Assembly (NCBI RefSeq): GCF_001510645.1
Contig: NZ_LMVB01000001.1
Coordinates: forward strand, 1,602,436-1,666,435
Length of the DNA: 64,000 bases
Reading direction: 5' to 3'
Source of the DNA: Paenibacillus sp. FJAT-29882
GTDB taxonomy: Bacteria; Bacillota; Bacilli; Bacillales; DSM-1321
The notes beneath the pieces were generated by a model. It had not been told where the DNA came from. It saw nothing but the letters and a program-made list of their open reading frames with translations, and searched no databases. Below are positions 18,176 to 25,989 of this stretch, one piece after another. Both the position numbers and the translations under genes were made by a program. The first letter of the stretch is position 1. Each line of letters begins with the position of its first letter.

Positions 18176-18778
18176 TTGATAAAAAACAAATTAGAACAAT
18201 ATATAGCGGCAGAATTAAGCAAGGGTGATACAAAGAAGATTGAATTATACAAGGAAGAAAAAGAGTATGCTAAAACACATCAATTAATTGATCCAAATAT
18301 AATTCAAGTAGAAGAGAAGAATGCTGATTTGCGTTTTATTGACGTTTATATTGAAAGAAGCGATAAAGAAACAGAAGATCTCATTGCAGAAGAAAACCAT
18401 TCTTTTTTAACTCAAACTATTGATTATCTGAAAATAAATCGGAATGAATTTATGTATGTTGAGTCCGCTTCGTTCGATTTCATTGGGGTTGAATCCGTTT
18501 CACTTGAACTTGATGATGTTTTTGGTACATACGATGTGATGCTTGGTTTAAAGCAACAGAAAAAAATGGGTCCAGTAATTAAAGATTTATTGGGGAACCA
18601 TCTTGGTGATTCAACGTCTTTTGATTTACTATTCAACCAAGGTGAAGGTATGTGGGATCTGAATTTTTCATTAAATCATCTATCTGGTTTTAAAGAGTCA
18701 CTATCTATTGAGAAAGCACTTCAACTTATATACCATTTCTTATTTACATTAGTAGAAGAAGTCGAAATGGCAAAGTAA
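18176..18778 (+). CDS. Unrecognised 200-residue cytosolic protein
   Basis: TTG 18176 follows AGGAGG (18161-18166), so the earlier in-frame ATG at 18077 is unlikely. A TATAAT box is at 18131-18136. The product is acidic with no signal or membrane segment. It has a helical N-terminal third and alternating hydrophobic strands in the middle (ESASFDFIGVESVSLELDD). The C-terminus is amphipathic. I do not recognise the family. It is flanked by a divergent oxidase and a strong terminator, so it is probably transcribed alone. Confidence 0.75.
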   Translation: MIKNKLEQYIAAELSKGDTKKIELYKEEKEYAKTHQLIDPNIIQVEEKNADLRFIDVYIERSDKETEDLIAEENHSFLTQTIDYLKINRNEFMYVESASFDFIGVESVSLELDDVFGTYDVMLGLKQQKKMGPVIKDLLGNHLGDSTSFDLLFNQGEGMWDLNFSLNHLSGFKESLSIEKALQLIYHFLFTLVEEVEMAK

Positions 18779-18843
18779 AAGAAAAATTGGCTATATGAAA
18801 AGAGAGGGATTTGTTGATACAATTTTTGTTTTCTATCCCCATT

Positions 18844-18889
18844 AAATATGAAAAAAACAGCCTCATTTAAGGCTGTTTTTTTCATATTT
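18844..18889. terminator. Bidirectional terminator
   Basis: Perfect 19-bp arms (18844-18862 and 18871-18889, core AAAAAACAGCC) have an 8-base loop and A/T runs on both sides. It serves the convergent genes and overlaps the stop of the yczE-like gene. Confidence 0.9.
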
Positions 18890-19532
18890 AAAAAGGTAGG
18901 TCAACCTGTTCTTTCTGTTTTCTATCTAAGGAATCAATAAATGTGCGGATAGTTTTCATTGAATATTGAAATACAGGGCTTTGAATAAACGTATAAATAA
19001 ATGTCATCACAAACACTGGTCCACCTAGAATAAACCCAATAATCAAAACTAAAGTTTCTACAACAATCCTTGCACGACTTACCGATAAGCCAGTTTTCTC
19101 AGACACCGAAAGCATAAATCCATCCCGCGGACCTGCTCCAAACCTGCAAGCTACATACATCCCCCCACCAATTCCGGTGATTGTAACACCAGACACTAGA
19201 ATTAGCAGATTCAACCACAAATACTCAGTTGCATGGGGAAGTATATCAAGCCATAAGAAGAAATCCATGATTGGCCCAATAAGTAATGCATTAAAAAATG
19301 TACCGACACTAATATATCTTCTATCAACAAGAAAAACAACAAGTACCAGCATAAGACCACAAATTACATTCCACGTTCCAATCGTCAAGCCGAACCGTTG
19401 AAACATGGCAACATTAAGTACTTCCCACGGGTGCAAGCCGAGAAATTTGACATTGACTGCAATCGCATTCCCTAATCCAAATAAAGTTAAGCCTAGAAAA
19501 AAAATAAAATAGCGGAAAAGCCGCAAACTCAT
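18888..19532 (-). CDS. YczE/YitT-family integral membrane protein
   Basis: The 214-residue protein has about five or six membrane segments and the family's conserved GIGGGMYVACRFGAGPRDGFM stretch. The length matches B. subtilis YczE. AGAGGTGAG precedes ATG 19532. Proteins of this type have no firmly known substrate. It is a single gene divergent from the flavodoxin/importer operon. Confidence 0.83.
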   Translation of the reverse strand: MSLRLFRYFIFFLGLTLFGLGNAIAVNVKFLGLHPWEVLNVAMFQRFGLTIGTWNVICGLMLVLVVFLVDRRYISVGTFFNALLIGPIMDFFLWLDILPHATEYLWLNLLILVSGVTITGIGGGMYVACRFGAGPRDGFMLSVSEKTGLSVSRARIVVETLVLIIGFILGGPVFVMTFIYTFIQSPVFQYSMKTIRTFIDSLDRKQKEQVDLPF

Positions 19533-19827
19533 TATCTCACCTCTAACTTGTATATATATCCATTTACTTTAAAACATCAGAAGGAAAAGAACAAGAGATT
19601 TACAAACTAATATTTGAATTATATAAATAATTGAATTAATTTAAAAGTTAACCAAGCTAATTCCACTATTGATAAATCACACTTAGTGCTTAATACTCTT
19701 TCTTTAAGATGAAATCTTGTAGCATTATATACCTAGATAAAATATGAATTACCGAAAGTCTTACCTAAAGGTTTACCTTAGAATACGGTGGGGAAATAGG
19801 GAAGTAACACATACTTAAGGGGTTGGA
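19533..19827. other. Intergenic region before the flavodoxin/importer operon
   Basis: This AT-rich region contains a short imperfect dyad, CTAAAGG then ACCTTAG (about 19764-19781), that could be an operator. I see nothing else definite. Confidence 0.35.
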
Positions 19828-20460
19828 ATGTTCATGACACTTAAAGTACTTATACTCAATTGTACATTGAAAAAAAGCTCTAAAAAGTCAAATACACTCG
19901 CATTGGTTAAAGAAGTGACTACCTATTTCAATGGTAAAGATATTGAAACGGAGATCTTAAGACTTGCTGATTTTAAGATCGGCTATGGAATTACACATGA
20001 AGCGGTTGATGCCGATGACCAATGGCCAGAAATTTTCGAAAAAGTGAAGGAAACGGATATCTTAATTATTGCGTCTCCTATATGGCTGGGGGAGCAAAGT
20101 AGTATTGCAACTGTAGCAATTGAAAGATTATATGGGGGAAGCAGTTTAACTAACGAAAAGGGACAGTATCTTTATTATAATAAAGTAGGCGGAGTAATTG
20201 TAACTGGGAATGAAGACGGTGCTAAGCAAGTTTCCAGATCGATTATTTACGCGCTTTCCCATATAGGTTTTACAATTCCACCAAATGTAGACACTTACTG
20301 GGTTGGGGAAGCGGGCCCAGGACCATCATTTATCGAAGCTAAAGGAAATCAAAATGAATTTACCAAACAGCATGCGAAAATCATGGCTTATAATCTTTAT
20401 CATTTTGCTAATCTGCTAAAAGAACACCCGATACCTGTTGAAGGGAATGTAATAAAGTAA
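19828..20460 (+). CDS. Flavodoxin-like NADPH-dependent FMN reductase
   Basis: The 210-residue protein has a flavodoxin-like fold of the NADPH-FMN reductase family. The first strand and phosphate loop are LILNCTLKKSSKKSNT, and SPIWLGEQSS lies at the flavin ring site. A later strand reads VGGVIVTGNEDGAK. AAGGGG precedes two possible ATGs (19828 and 19834). It is followed about 100 bases later by an EgtUV/OpuC-type importer and may be co-transcribed. The natural electron acceptor is unknown. Confidence 0.82.
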   Translation: MFMTLKVLILNCTLKKSSKKSNTLALVKEVTTYFNGKDIETEILRLADFKIGYGITHEAVDADDQWPEIFEKVKETDILIIASPIWLGEQSSIATVAIERLYGGSSLTNEKGQYLYYNKVGGVIVTGNEDGAKQVSRSIIYALSHIGFTIPPNVDTYWVGEAGPGPSFIEAKGNQNEFTKQHAKIMAYNLYHFANLLKEHPIPVEGNVIK

Positions 20461-20480
20461 AACTTCAATCAGTGGGGATT

Positions 20481-20510
20481 TTACTGCCCGTTAATGCGGG
20501 GTAAAAGAAT
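20481..20510 (+). repeat. Solo copy of the ACTGCCCGTTAATGCG repeat
   Basis: ACTGCCCGTTAATGCG (20483-20498) recurs exactly at 24035-24050. Here it can fold with the flanks (TTTTAC...GTAAAA) into a small hairpin between two genes. Confidence 0.55.
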
Positions 20511-20563
20511 AAGAAAGTTTGAATTTTAAACAAAGCAGGACAAGCAACCTAAAAAGGAGCCAT

Positions 20564-21532
20564 ATGATGATTCAATTTGTAAATGTAACAAAGAAATTTC
20601 CAGACGGAACATGTGCGGTCGATAATCTTAATCTTAACATTAAGAAGGGGGAGTTTTTTGTATTAATTGGACCAAGCGGCTGCGGTAAAACTACGACATT
20701 GAAAATGATGAATCGACTAATTGATTGTACGAGGGGAACGATTACGATTGGAAACAAGAACATTACGAAGTATGATGTGAATGAACTTCGTTGGAATATT
20801 GGATATGTTCTACAACAGATTGCCCTATTTCCACATTTGACTAATGGAGAAAATATTGCCATTGTACCAGAATTAAAAAAGTGGAATAAAGTAAAAATTC
20901 AAAATCGTGTGAACGAATTATTAAACATGGTAGGATTAGATCCTAAAGTATATCGAGATCGTAAACCTATGGAATTATCAGGCGGGCAACAGCAGCGGAT
21001 CGGTGTGGCCCGGGCATTGGCCGCAGATCCAACTATCATACTTATGGATGAGCCATTTAGTGCACTAGATCCGATAAGTAGAGAAAAGCTTCAGGATGAT
21101 ATGATAAATCTTCAAAGAAAGATAAAGAAAACCATCATTTTTGTAACACATGATATGAATGAAGCACTTAAGCTCGGTGACCGGATATGTGTGATGAAAG
21201 AAGGGAAAGTGATTCAAATTGGAACACCAAAAGAACTTATCAACAACCCTATCAATAATTTTGTAAGGGAATTCGTTGGAACGAAAAATGAAGAAAAAAA
21301 CGACAGTATCAATCTTGAAAAAATCGCGGTCCCCCTATTTGATGATTTTTTTACAAACTTAGAAGATGCCATACCCGCAATTCATTCTTTACAAGATATA
21401 CTCGAACGCTTAACTGCCAATGAACAGCTACCTATAGAGAAGGATGGCGAGATAATTGGTATGATAAACAGGAAAATCATCATTGAATATTTGGCAGATA
21501 AATTGGGGGAAAGAGGTCAAGGAAATGAATAG
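20564..21532 (+). CDS. EgtV/OpuCA-type ABC importer ATPase
   Basis: The 322-residue ATPase has Walker A GPSGCGKTT, signature LSGGQQQRIG, Walker B IILMDEPFSALD and the H-loop FVTHDMNEA. The C-terminal extension (about 240-322) is only a partial CBS-like region (DGEIIGMINRKII). AAAGGAG precedes ATG 20564; ATG 20567 is equally possible. The stop overlaps the permease gene by eight bases. With its partner it forms an osmoprotectant-family importer of the type that includes the ergothioneine transporter EgtUV. Confidence 0.87.
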   Translation: MMIQFVNVTKKFPDGTCAVDNLNLNIKKGEFFVLIGPSGCGKTTTLKMMNRLIDCTRGTITIGNKNITKYDVNELRWNIGYVLQQIALFPHLTNGENIAIVPELKKWNKVKIQNRVNELLNMVGLDPKVYRDRKPMELSGGQQQRIGVARALAADPTIILMDEPFSALDPISREKLQDDMINLQRKIKKTIIFVTHDMNEALKLGDRICVMKEGKVIQIGTPKELINNPINNFVREFVGTKNEEKNDSINLEKIAVPLFDDFFTNLEDAIPAIHSLQDILERLTANEQLPIEKDGEIIGMINRKIIIEYLADKLGERGQGNE

Positions 21533-23048
21533 ATTTATTGATGTTTTTATTGAAAGGAAGGGACAGCTATTACACTCTTTGATTGAACATATGCAAATTT
21601 CGTTTATTGCACTCTTTTTCTCCTCCATCATTGCTATACCTCTTGGAATTTACTTGACAAAAAAACAAAAACAAGCTGAAGCGATTATAGGTATATCAGC
21701 CGTTCTTCAAACGATACCATCACTTGCTTTACTTGGCCTGTTAATTCCACTGTTCGGAATCGGCAAAGTACCAGCGATTATCGCACTTGTTGTTTATGCA
21801 TTGCTTCCAATTATCAGAAATACATATACGGGAATTAAAGAGGTTGACTTAACATTACTTGAAGCAGCAAGTGGAATGGGAATGAATAGAAGAAAACGGT
21901 TAATTAAAGTGGAGCTTCCACTGGCAATGCCTGTTATTATGGCAGGAATCCGAACAGCAATGGTATTAATAATTGGGACAGCTACACTTGCAGCACTCAT
22001 TGGAGCAGGTGGTCTTGGTGAAATTATCTTGCTTGGGATTGATCGAAATAATATGATTCTCATTATATTGGGCGCTGTCCCAGCAGCCCTACTGGCGATT
22101 TTTTTTGATGTTCTTCTACGTAAGGTTGAAAATCTAACTTTCAAAAAAACAGTTACAGTAGTTGGAGCGATTGTGGCTGCGTTTTTCTTATTAACTATTG
22201 TACCTTTAGCATTTCAAGAAAAAGAACATACGAAAACAATCGTGATTGCCGGGAAACTAGGTGCTGAGCCAGAGATTTTAATTAATATGTATAAGTTGCT
22301 AATCGAAAATGACACAGATTTACATGTAGAACTACAGCCTGGCCTAGGGAAAACAACTTTTGTCTTCAATGCCTTAAAATCAGGCAGCATTGACATTTAT
22401 CCGGAGTTTACTGGAACAGCCATTTCTGAGTTTTTAAAAGAAACGACCGTGAGTACGGATAAAACTGAAGTATACAATCAGGCGAAAAAAGGAATGAGTG
22501 AATCATTCGATATGGAATTGTTAAAACCGATGAGCTATAACAACACCTATACTCTGGCTGTGCCTAAGAAAACGGCAGATACATATAAGCTTGCCACCAT
22601 ATCTGACTTGAAAGATGTTCAGCAGAAAATCAATGCAGGTTTCACTCTAGAATTTGCAGATCGCGAAGATGGATATCTTGGTATCCAAAAATTGTATAAC
22701 ATCACATTTGAAAACGTAGTTACAATGGAGCCAAAACTTAGATACAGCGCGATTAAAAAAGGGAATATTAACCTTGTAGATGCCTATTCAACAGATAGCG
22801 AATTAAAAGAATATAGCCTTATGGTTTTAGAGGATGACCAACATTTATTTCCACCTTATCAAGGTGCGCCATTATTAAGAAAAGAAACAATGCAAGAGCA
22901 TCCAGAAGTTGTCAAATCGTTAAATAAGCTCGCAGGGAAAATCACGGATGGCGAAATGAGAGAAATGAATTATAAAGTAAATGTAAATGGCATCACCCCT
23001 CAACAAATAGCAAAGGAATATTTGAAAAAACATGGTTTGCTTAAGTGA
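21525..23048 (+). CDS. EgtU/OpuBC-like permease fused to substrate-binding domain
   Basis: The 507-residue protein has an N-terminal ABC permease (about 1-225; EAA loop EAASGMGMNRRKRLIKVELP). An extracytoplasmic substrate-binding domain follows (about 235-507), with DIYPEFTGTA, FADREDGYLGIQKLY, DAYSTDSELKEY and LFPPYQGAPL. Permease-SBD fusion and these motifs match the EgtU/BilEB group, shown in other Firmicutes to bind ergothioneine. Choline-type osmolyte uptake remains possible. The start at ATG 21525 overlaps the ATPase gene. A terminator follows at 23060-23097. Confidence 0.85.
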   Translation: MNRFIDVFIERKGQLLHSLIEHMQISFIALFFSSIIAIPLGIYLTKKQKQAEAIIGISAVLQTIPSLALLGLLIPLFGIGKVPAIIALVVYALLPIIRNTYTGIKEVDLTLLEAASGMGMNRRKRLIKVELPLAMPVIMAGIRTAMVLIIGTATLAALIGAGGLGEIILLGIDRNNMILIILGAVPAALLAIFFDVLLRKVENLTFKKTVTVVGAIVAAFFLLTIVPLAFQEKEHTKTIVIAGKLGAEPEILINMYKLLIENDTDLHVELQPGLGKTTFVFNALKSGSIDIYPEFTGTAISEFLKETTVSTDKTEVYNQAKKGMSESFDMELLKPMSYNNTYTLAVPKKTADTYKLATISDLKDVQQKINAGFTLEFADREDGYLGIQKLYNITFENVVTMEPKLRYSAIKKGNINLVDAYSTDSELKEYSLMVLEDDQHLFPPYQGAPLLRKETMQEHPEVVKSLNKLAGKITDGEMREMNYKVNVNGITPQQIAKEYLKKHGLLK

Positions 23049-23059
23049 AATTTTCCAGA

Positions 23060-23097
23060 AAGGACCTTCATTTTACCATGATGAAAGGTCTCTTTTT
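23060..23097 (+). terminator. Terminator of the EgtUV-like operon
   Basis: GACCTTCAT (23063-23071) pairs with ATGAAAGGTC (23081-23090), with one bulge, followed by TCTTTTT. Confidence 0.7.
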
Positions 23098-23249
23098 ATG
23101 AAAAAATAGTACGAAACTGAACAGCAATAATATACTTCCATTTTTAAATTTGAATTAGATTATTAACAATAAGATTTGAAAAAAATATTATCTATATTTT
23201 CAGAATTATGTTACAATATTGGTAAACATAAATAAAGGAGGAAGTTTAA

Positions 23250-23891
23250 ATGACTGAAAACTATGAAACGTCAATTCTTAATTATGAAAGCGTTCTCAGT
23301 GAGATCATTAACAAAATGGAAGAAGTTAGAATAAGATTTAAGAGAGCAGCTGTTCCTTACGTAAAGGAGTGGATGGGACATACAGCGAGAAATGAAATTA
23401 AAGAAAATGCAGAATTAGCAGAAAAAATTGGAGAAAAAAGACTAAAAGAATTAAAGTCTGAAGTTAACGCTTTAATTGAAAGTGCTGTTAGTATAGTTGA
23501 TGTACATCTTGACAATAATTCTATTTGGTGGCATTTAAATGATCAGCAGGATAGATCATATTATGAAAATAACAGAATCCCTGATGATATTGAAAAAGCA
23601 ATTAAATATATATTTGGGCAATTAGGAGTTGTTCTTTCCAAAGATGGATTTATAAATGTTTCATCTGCTATCGGACAGCATAAATATAAAGCGTGGATTG
23701 AAAGTGGAAATAAATATCTGGATGAGAAACCGATATTCCCGTATGCAATAGTTATCCCCCAAGACATGAAAACTATTTTTATTGAATACCAAACGCTGAT
23801 AAAGTCAGCACAAGAAAAAATAAAAACAATTGAAGCGCTGAAAAAAGAACAAAAACAAACAAAAGTTGCAGCTCTTTGGGATTCACTTTAA
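23250..23891 (+). CDS. Unrecognised 213-residue helical protein
   Basis: AAAGGAGGAAG precedes ATG 23250 at good spacing. The protein is rich in Lys, Glu and Ile. It has helical or coiled-coil stretches at residues about 15-85 (NEIKENAELAEKIGEKRLKE) and 175-205, with a Trp-containing middle (NSIWWHLND). No signal peptide or membrane segment is evident. It is AT-richer than its neighbours and is flanked by repeats, which may point to acquisition by transfer. I do not recognise a function. Confidence 0.72.
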   Translation: MTENYETSILNYESVLSEIINKMEEVRIRFKRAAVPYVKEWMGHTARNEIKENAELAEKIGEKRLKELKSEVNALIESAVSIVDVHLDNNSIWWHLNDQQDRSYYENNRIPDDIEKAIKYIFGQLGVVLSKDGFINVSSAIGQHKYKAWIESGNKYLDEKPIFPYAIVIPQDMKTIFIEYQTLIKSAQEKIKTIEALKKEQKQTKVAALWDSL

Positions 23892-23973
23892 AGATATTTA
23901 ATAAAAAACTACATAGGTAGTGTATAAATGTAGTGTATAAAAAAATATAAAGTGAAAATGCAATCGGGCTTTT

Positions 23974-24056
23974 ACGGGCAGTTATCTCCCACCTAAGCTT
24001 CCTTGATTCCTCTAAGCCTTGAGGTTAAGGAAATACTGCCCGTTAATGCGAGATAA
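23974..24056 (+). repeat. Complete copy of the ACTGCCCGTTAATGCG repeat, pseudoknot-capable
   Basis: ACGGGCAGT (23974-23982) is complementary to ACTGCCCGT (24035-24043). The adjacent TTATCTC (from 23982) is complementary to GAGATAA (24050-24056). The two pairings are interleaved, as in a pseudoknot. The 3' half recurs at 20483. Confidence 0.55.
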
Positions 24057-24090
24057 ATAACTATATATAATCTATTGAATATGAAAAATT

Positions 24091-24127
24091 TAGAAACAGC
24101 ACATTTAAAGTGTTGTTTTTTTTGCAG
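24091..24127 (+). terminator. Terminator-like hairpin
   Basis: ACAGCAC pairs with GTGTTGT (one wobble), followed by an eight-T run. It is probably the terminator of the gene at 23250. Confidence 0.6.
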
Positions 24128-24690
24128 AAGTCTTTTTGATTGGTTTTAGGTCTTGTTTTATACAAAAATATAAGTATTTTTTAATTTTCGACCCTCTTCG
24201 TTTGAATCTTTATTCACTTTTTGTTAAGGTAAACAAGTACTTCCGGGTTACACAATTAGTAAATTATGGACTAAGCCAAACCTAGGGAGTAAAAATAACC
24301 ATTATATATCAGTTGATGTATGCTGTATCTGCTAGTTTCCTCAATTGTGATTGTACCTCTTTTCCCTACTCGAAATGCTCATTTAATCACAAACTTACTT
24401 AAAGCAAAAATTGCTTACGGGAATCTTTTTTTTCAATTTTGGTGTCTAGCGCAAGCAGCTGACCTCTCGAGTCGCGTCAAGCAAAGTCTTGACGGCAAGC
24501 ACAGGATCACCTGAGTTCGTCATTCTCAAAGACGCGGTATTCCTTAGTCGAAATATTAATCGAAGCATGTGGGTCAGAACGAAGGAGACATAAGGAGGTG
24601 GCACTTAGCGCTTCTTCTATTATCTCGAGTGTGCTGACTTCGACGTCTGAATGGATGTAGCAATTCCTAGTCGAAGTTTCATATAGGCGC
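24128..24690. other. Long non-coding region of atypical composition
   Basis: No supportable gene is present. Bases about 24440-24690 are GC-richer than their surroundings, with several short direct and inverted words (TCTCGAGT twice, TAGTCGAA twice, AGCGCAAG against CTTAGCGCT). This looks like a decayed intergenic repeat or inserted fragment. Confidence 0.45.
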
Positions 24691-24722
24691 TTGCACGTTT
24701 TATGATTAATCATCATAAAACG
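24691..24722 (+). promoter_or_regulatory. Probable opuA promoter overlapped by a perfect palindrome
   Basis: TTGCAC (24691-24696) and CATAAA (24714-24719) are 17 bases apart. The inverted repeat CGTTTTATGAT (24696-24706) and ATCATAAAACG (24712-24722) spans the spacer and -10 box. This is a typical repressor site, possibly for an osmolarity- or choline-responsive regulator not in this window. Confidence 0.55.
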
Positions 24723-24779
24723 AGAAAAATTCGGCAAAACTGAATACGATATGGGCAACTATTAGAATGAGGTGACTTG

Positions 24780-25985
24780 ATGAATCCGTATGTAGAAGTC
24801 AGGAATGTCTCGAAAATATTTGGCAAATCTCCAAAAGCAGCCATTGATTTATTGAAGCAAGGCAAATCAAAAAAGGAAATTTTGAAAGAAACAGGTCAAA
24901 CTGTCGGGGTTAATAATATTAATTTCGAAATTTACCCCGGTGAAATTTTCGTTATTATGGGGTTATCAGGAAGTGGGAAATCCACTCTAATTCGCATGTT
25001 TAATCGATTGATTGATCCAACAATTGGAGAAATCTTGATTGAAAATGAAGATATTGTGAAGATGAATGCAAATCGATTAAGAGAAGTAAGGCAAAAGAAA
25101 ATAAGCATGGTCTTTCAAAATTTTGCACTATTTCCTCATAAAACGATTTTGGAAAACACCGAATATGGGCTTGAAATTCAAAAAGTAGATCCCAATGTTC
25201 GTAAAGAAAAGGCGATGAATGCGCTTGAAGTCGTTGGCTTAAAAGGGTATGAAAACCAGCTTCCATCACAGCTTAGTGGTGGAATGCAACAAAGAGTAGG
25301 TCTTGCACGGGCACTAGCTAGTGACACAGATGTCTTATTGATGGATGAAGCTTTTAGTGCACTCGATCCATTAATTCGTAAAGACATGCAAGATGAATTA
25401 CTCGAAATACAAGAACAATACAAAAAAACGATTATATTTATTACTCATGACCTTGATGAAGCGTTAAGAATAGGTGACAGAATTGCCTTGATGAAAGATG
25501 GCAGTGTCATTCAACTCGGTACACCTGAACAAATAATGATGAATCCTGCAAATGAATTTGTTGAAAAATTTGTTGAAGATGTGGACTTATCCAAAGTATT
25601 AACGGCATCACATGTTATGAAACGTCCAGAGAAAATCGGTGTAGACCGAGGACCAAGGGTTGCACTGGAAATTATGCGAAAACAAGGATATTCCAGCATA
25701 TTTGTTGTGGACCGTAAGCAGAAGCTATTAGGGGCGTTGACTGCCGAAGAAGCACGCCAGGCAATTGATCAGAATCAATCCATTTCTGAAGTGATGACAA
25801 CTGATATCCCAACCGTTACAGAAGATTCATTACTTGTAGATCTTATGGACGTGATGGCAACCTCAAGTCTACCGATATCGGTCATAGATGCAGAGAATAG
25901 AATTAAAGGGATTATTATTCGTGGAGCTGTAATAGGTGCTTTAGCGGGTAATAAAGATTCTTTGAACGAGATGGAGAGTGATTGA
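24780..25985 (+). CDS. opuAA: Glycine betaine ABC transporter ATPase OpuAA
   Basis: The 401-residue ProV-type ATPase has the family N-terminal extension (IFGKSPKAAIDLLKQGKSK), Walker A GLSGSGKST, signature LSGGMQQRVG, Walker B LLMDEAFSALDP and two C-terminal CBS domains (about 285-395). The CBS pair senses ionic strength in this family. ATG 24780 follows GAGGTGA. The permease-binding protein gene follows four bases after the stop. Together they import glycine betaine for osmoprotection. Confidence 0.93.
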   Translation: MNPYVEVRNVSKIFGKSPKAAIDLLKQGKSKKEILKETGQTVGVNNINFEIYPGEIFVIMGLSGSGKSTLIRMFNRLIDPTIGEILIENEDIVKMNANRLREVRQKKISMVFQNFALFPHKTILENTEYGLEIQKVDPNVRKEKAMNALEVVGLKGYENQLPSQLSGGMQQRVGLARALASDTDVLLMDEAFSALDPLIRKDMQDELLEIQEQYKKTIIFITHDLDEALRIGDRIALMKDGSVIQLGTPEQIMMNPANEFVEKFVEDVDLSKVLTASHVMKRPEKIGVDRGPRVALEIMRKQGYSSIFVVDRKQKLLGALTAEEARQAIDQNQSISEVMTTDIPTVTEDSLLVDLMDVMATSSLPISVIDAENRIKGIIIRGAVIGALAGNKDSLNEMESD

Positions 25986-25989
25986 TTAA

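Noticed and set aside
24507-24758. An 83-codon minus-strand open frame upstream of opuA.
   Set aside because: It lies in the atypical non-coding block, overlaps the palindromic promoter, has no good RBS and no recognisable protein features.
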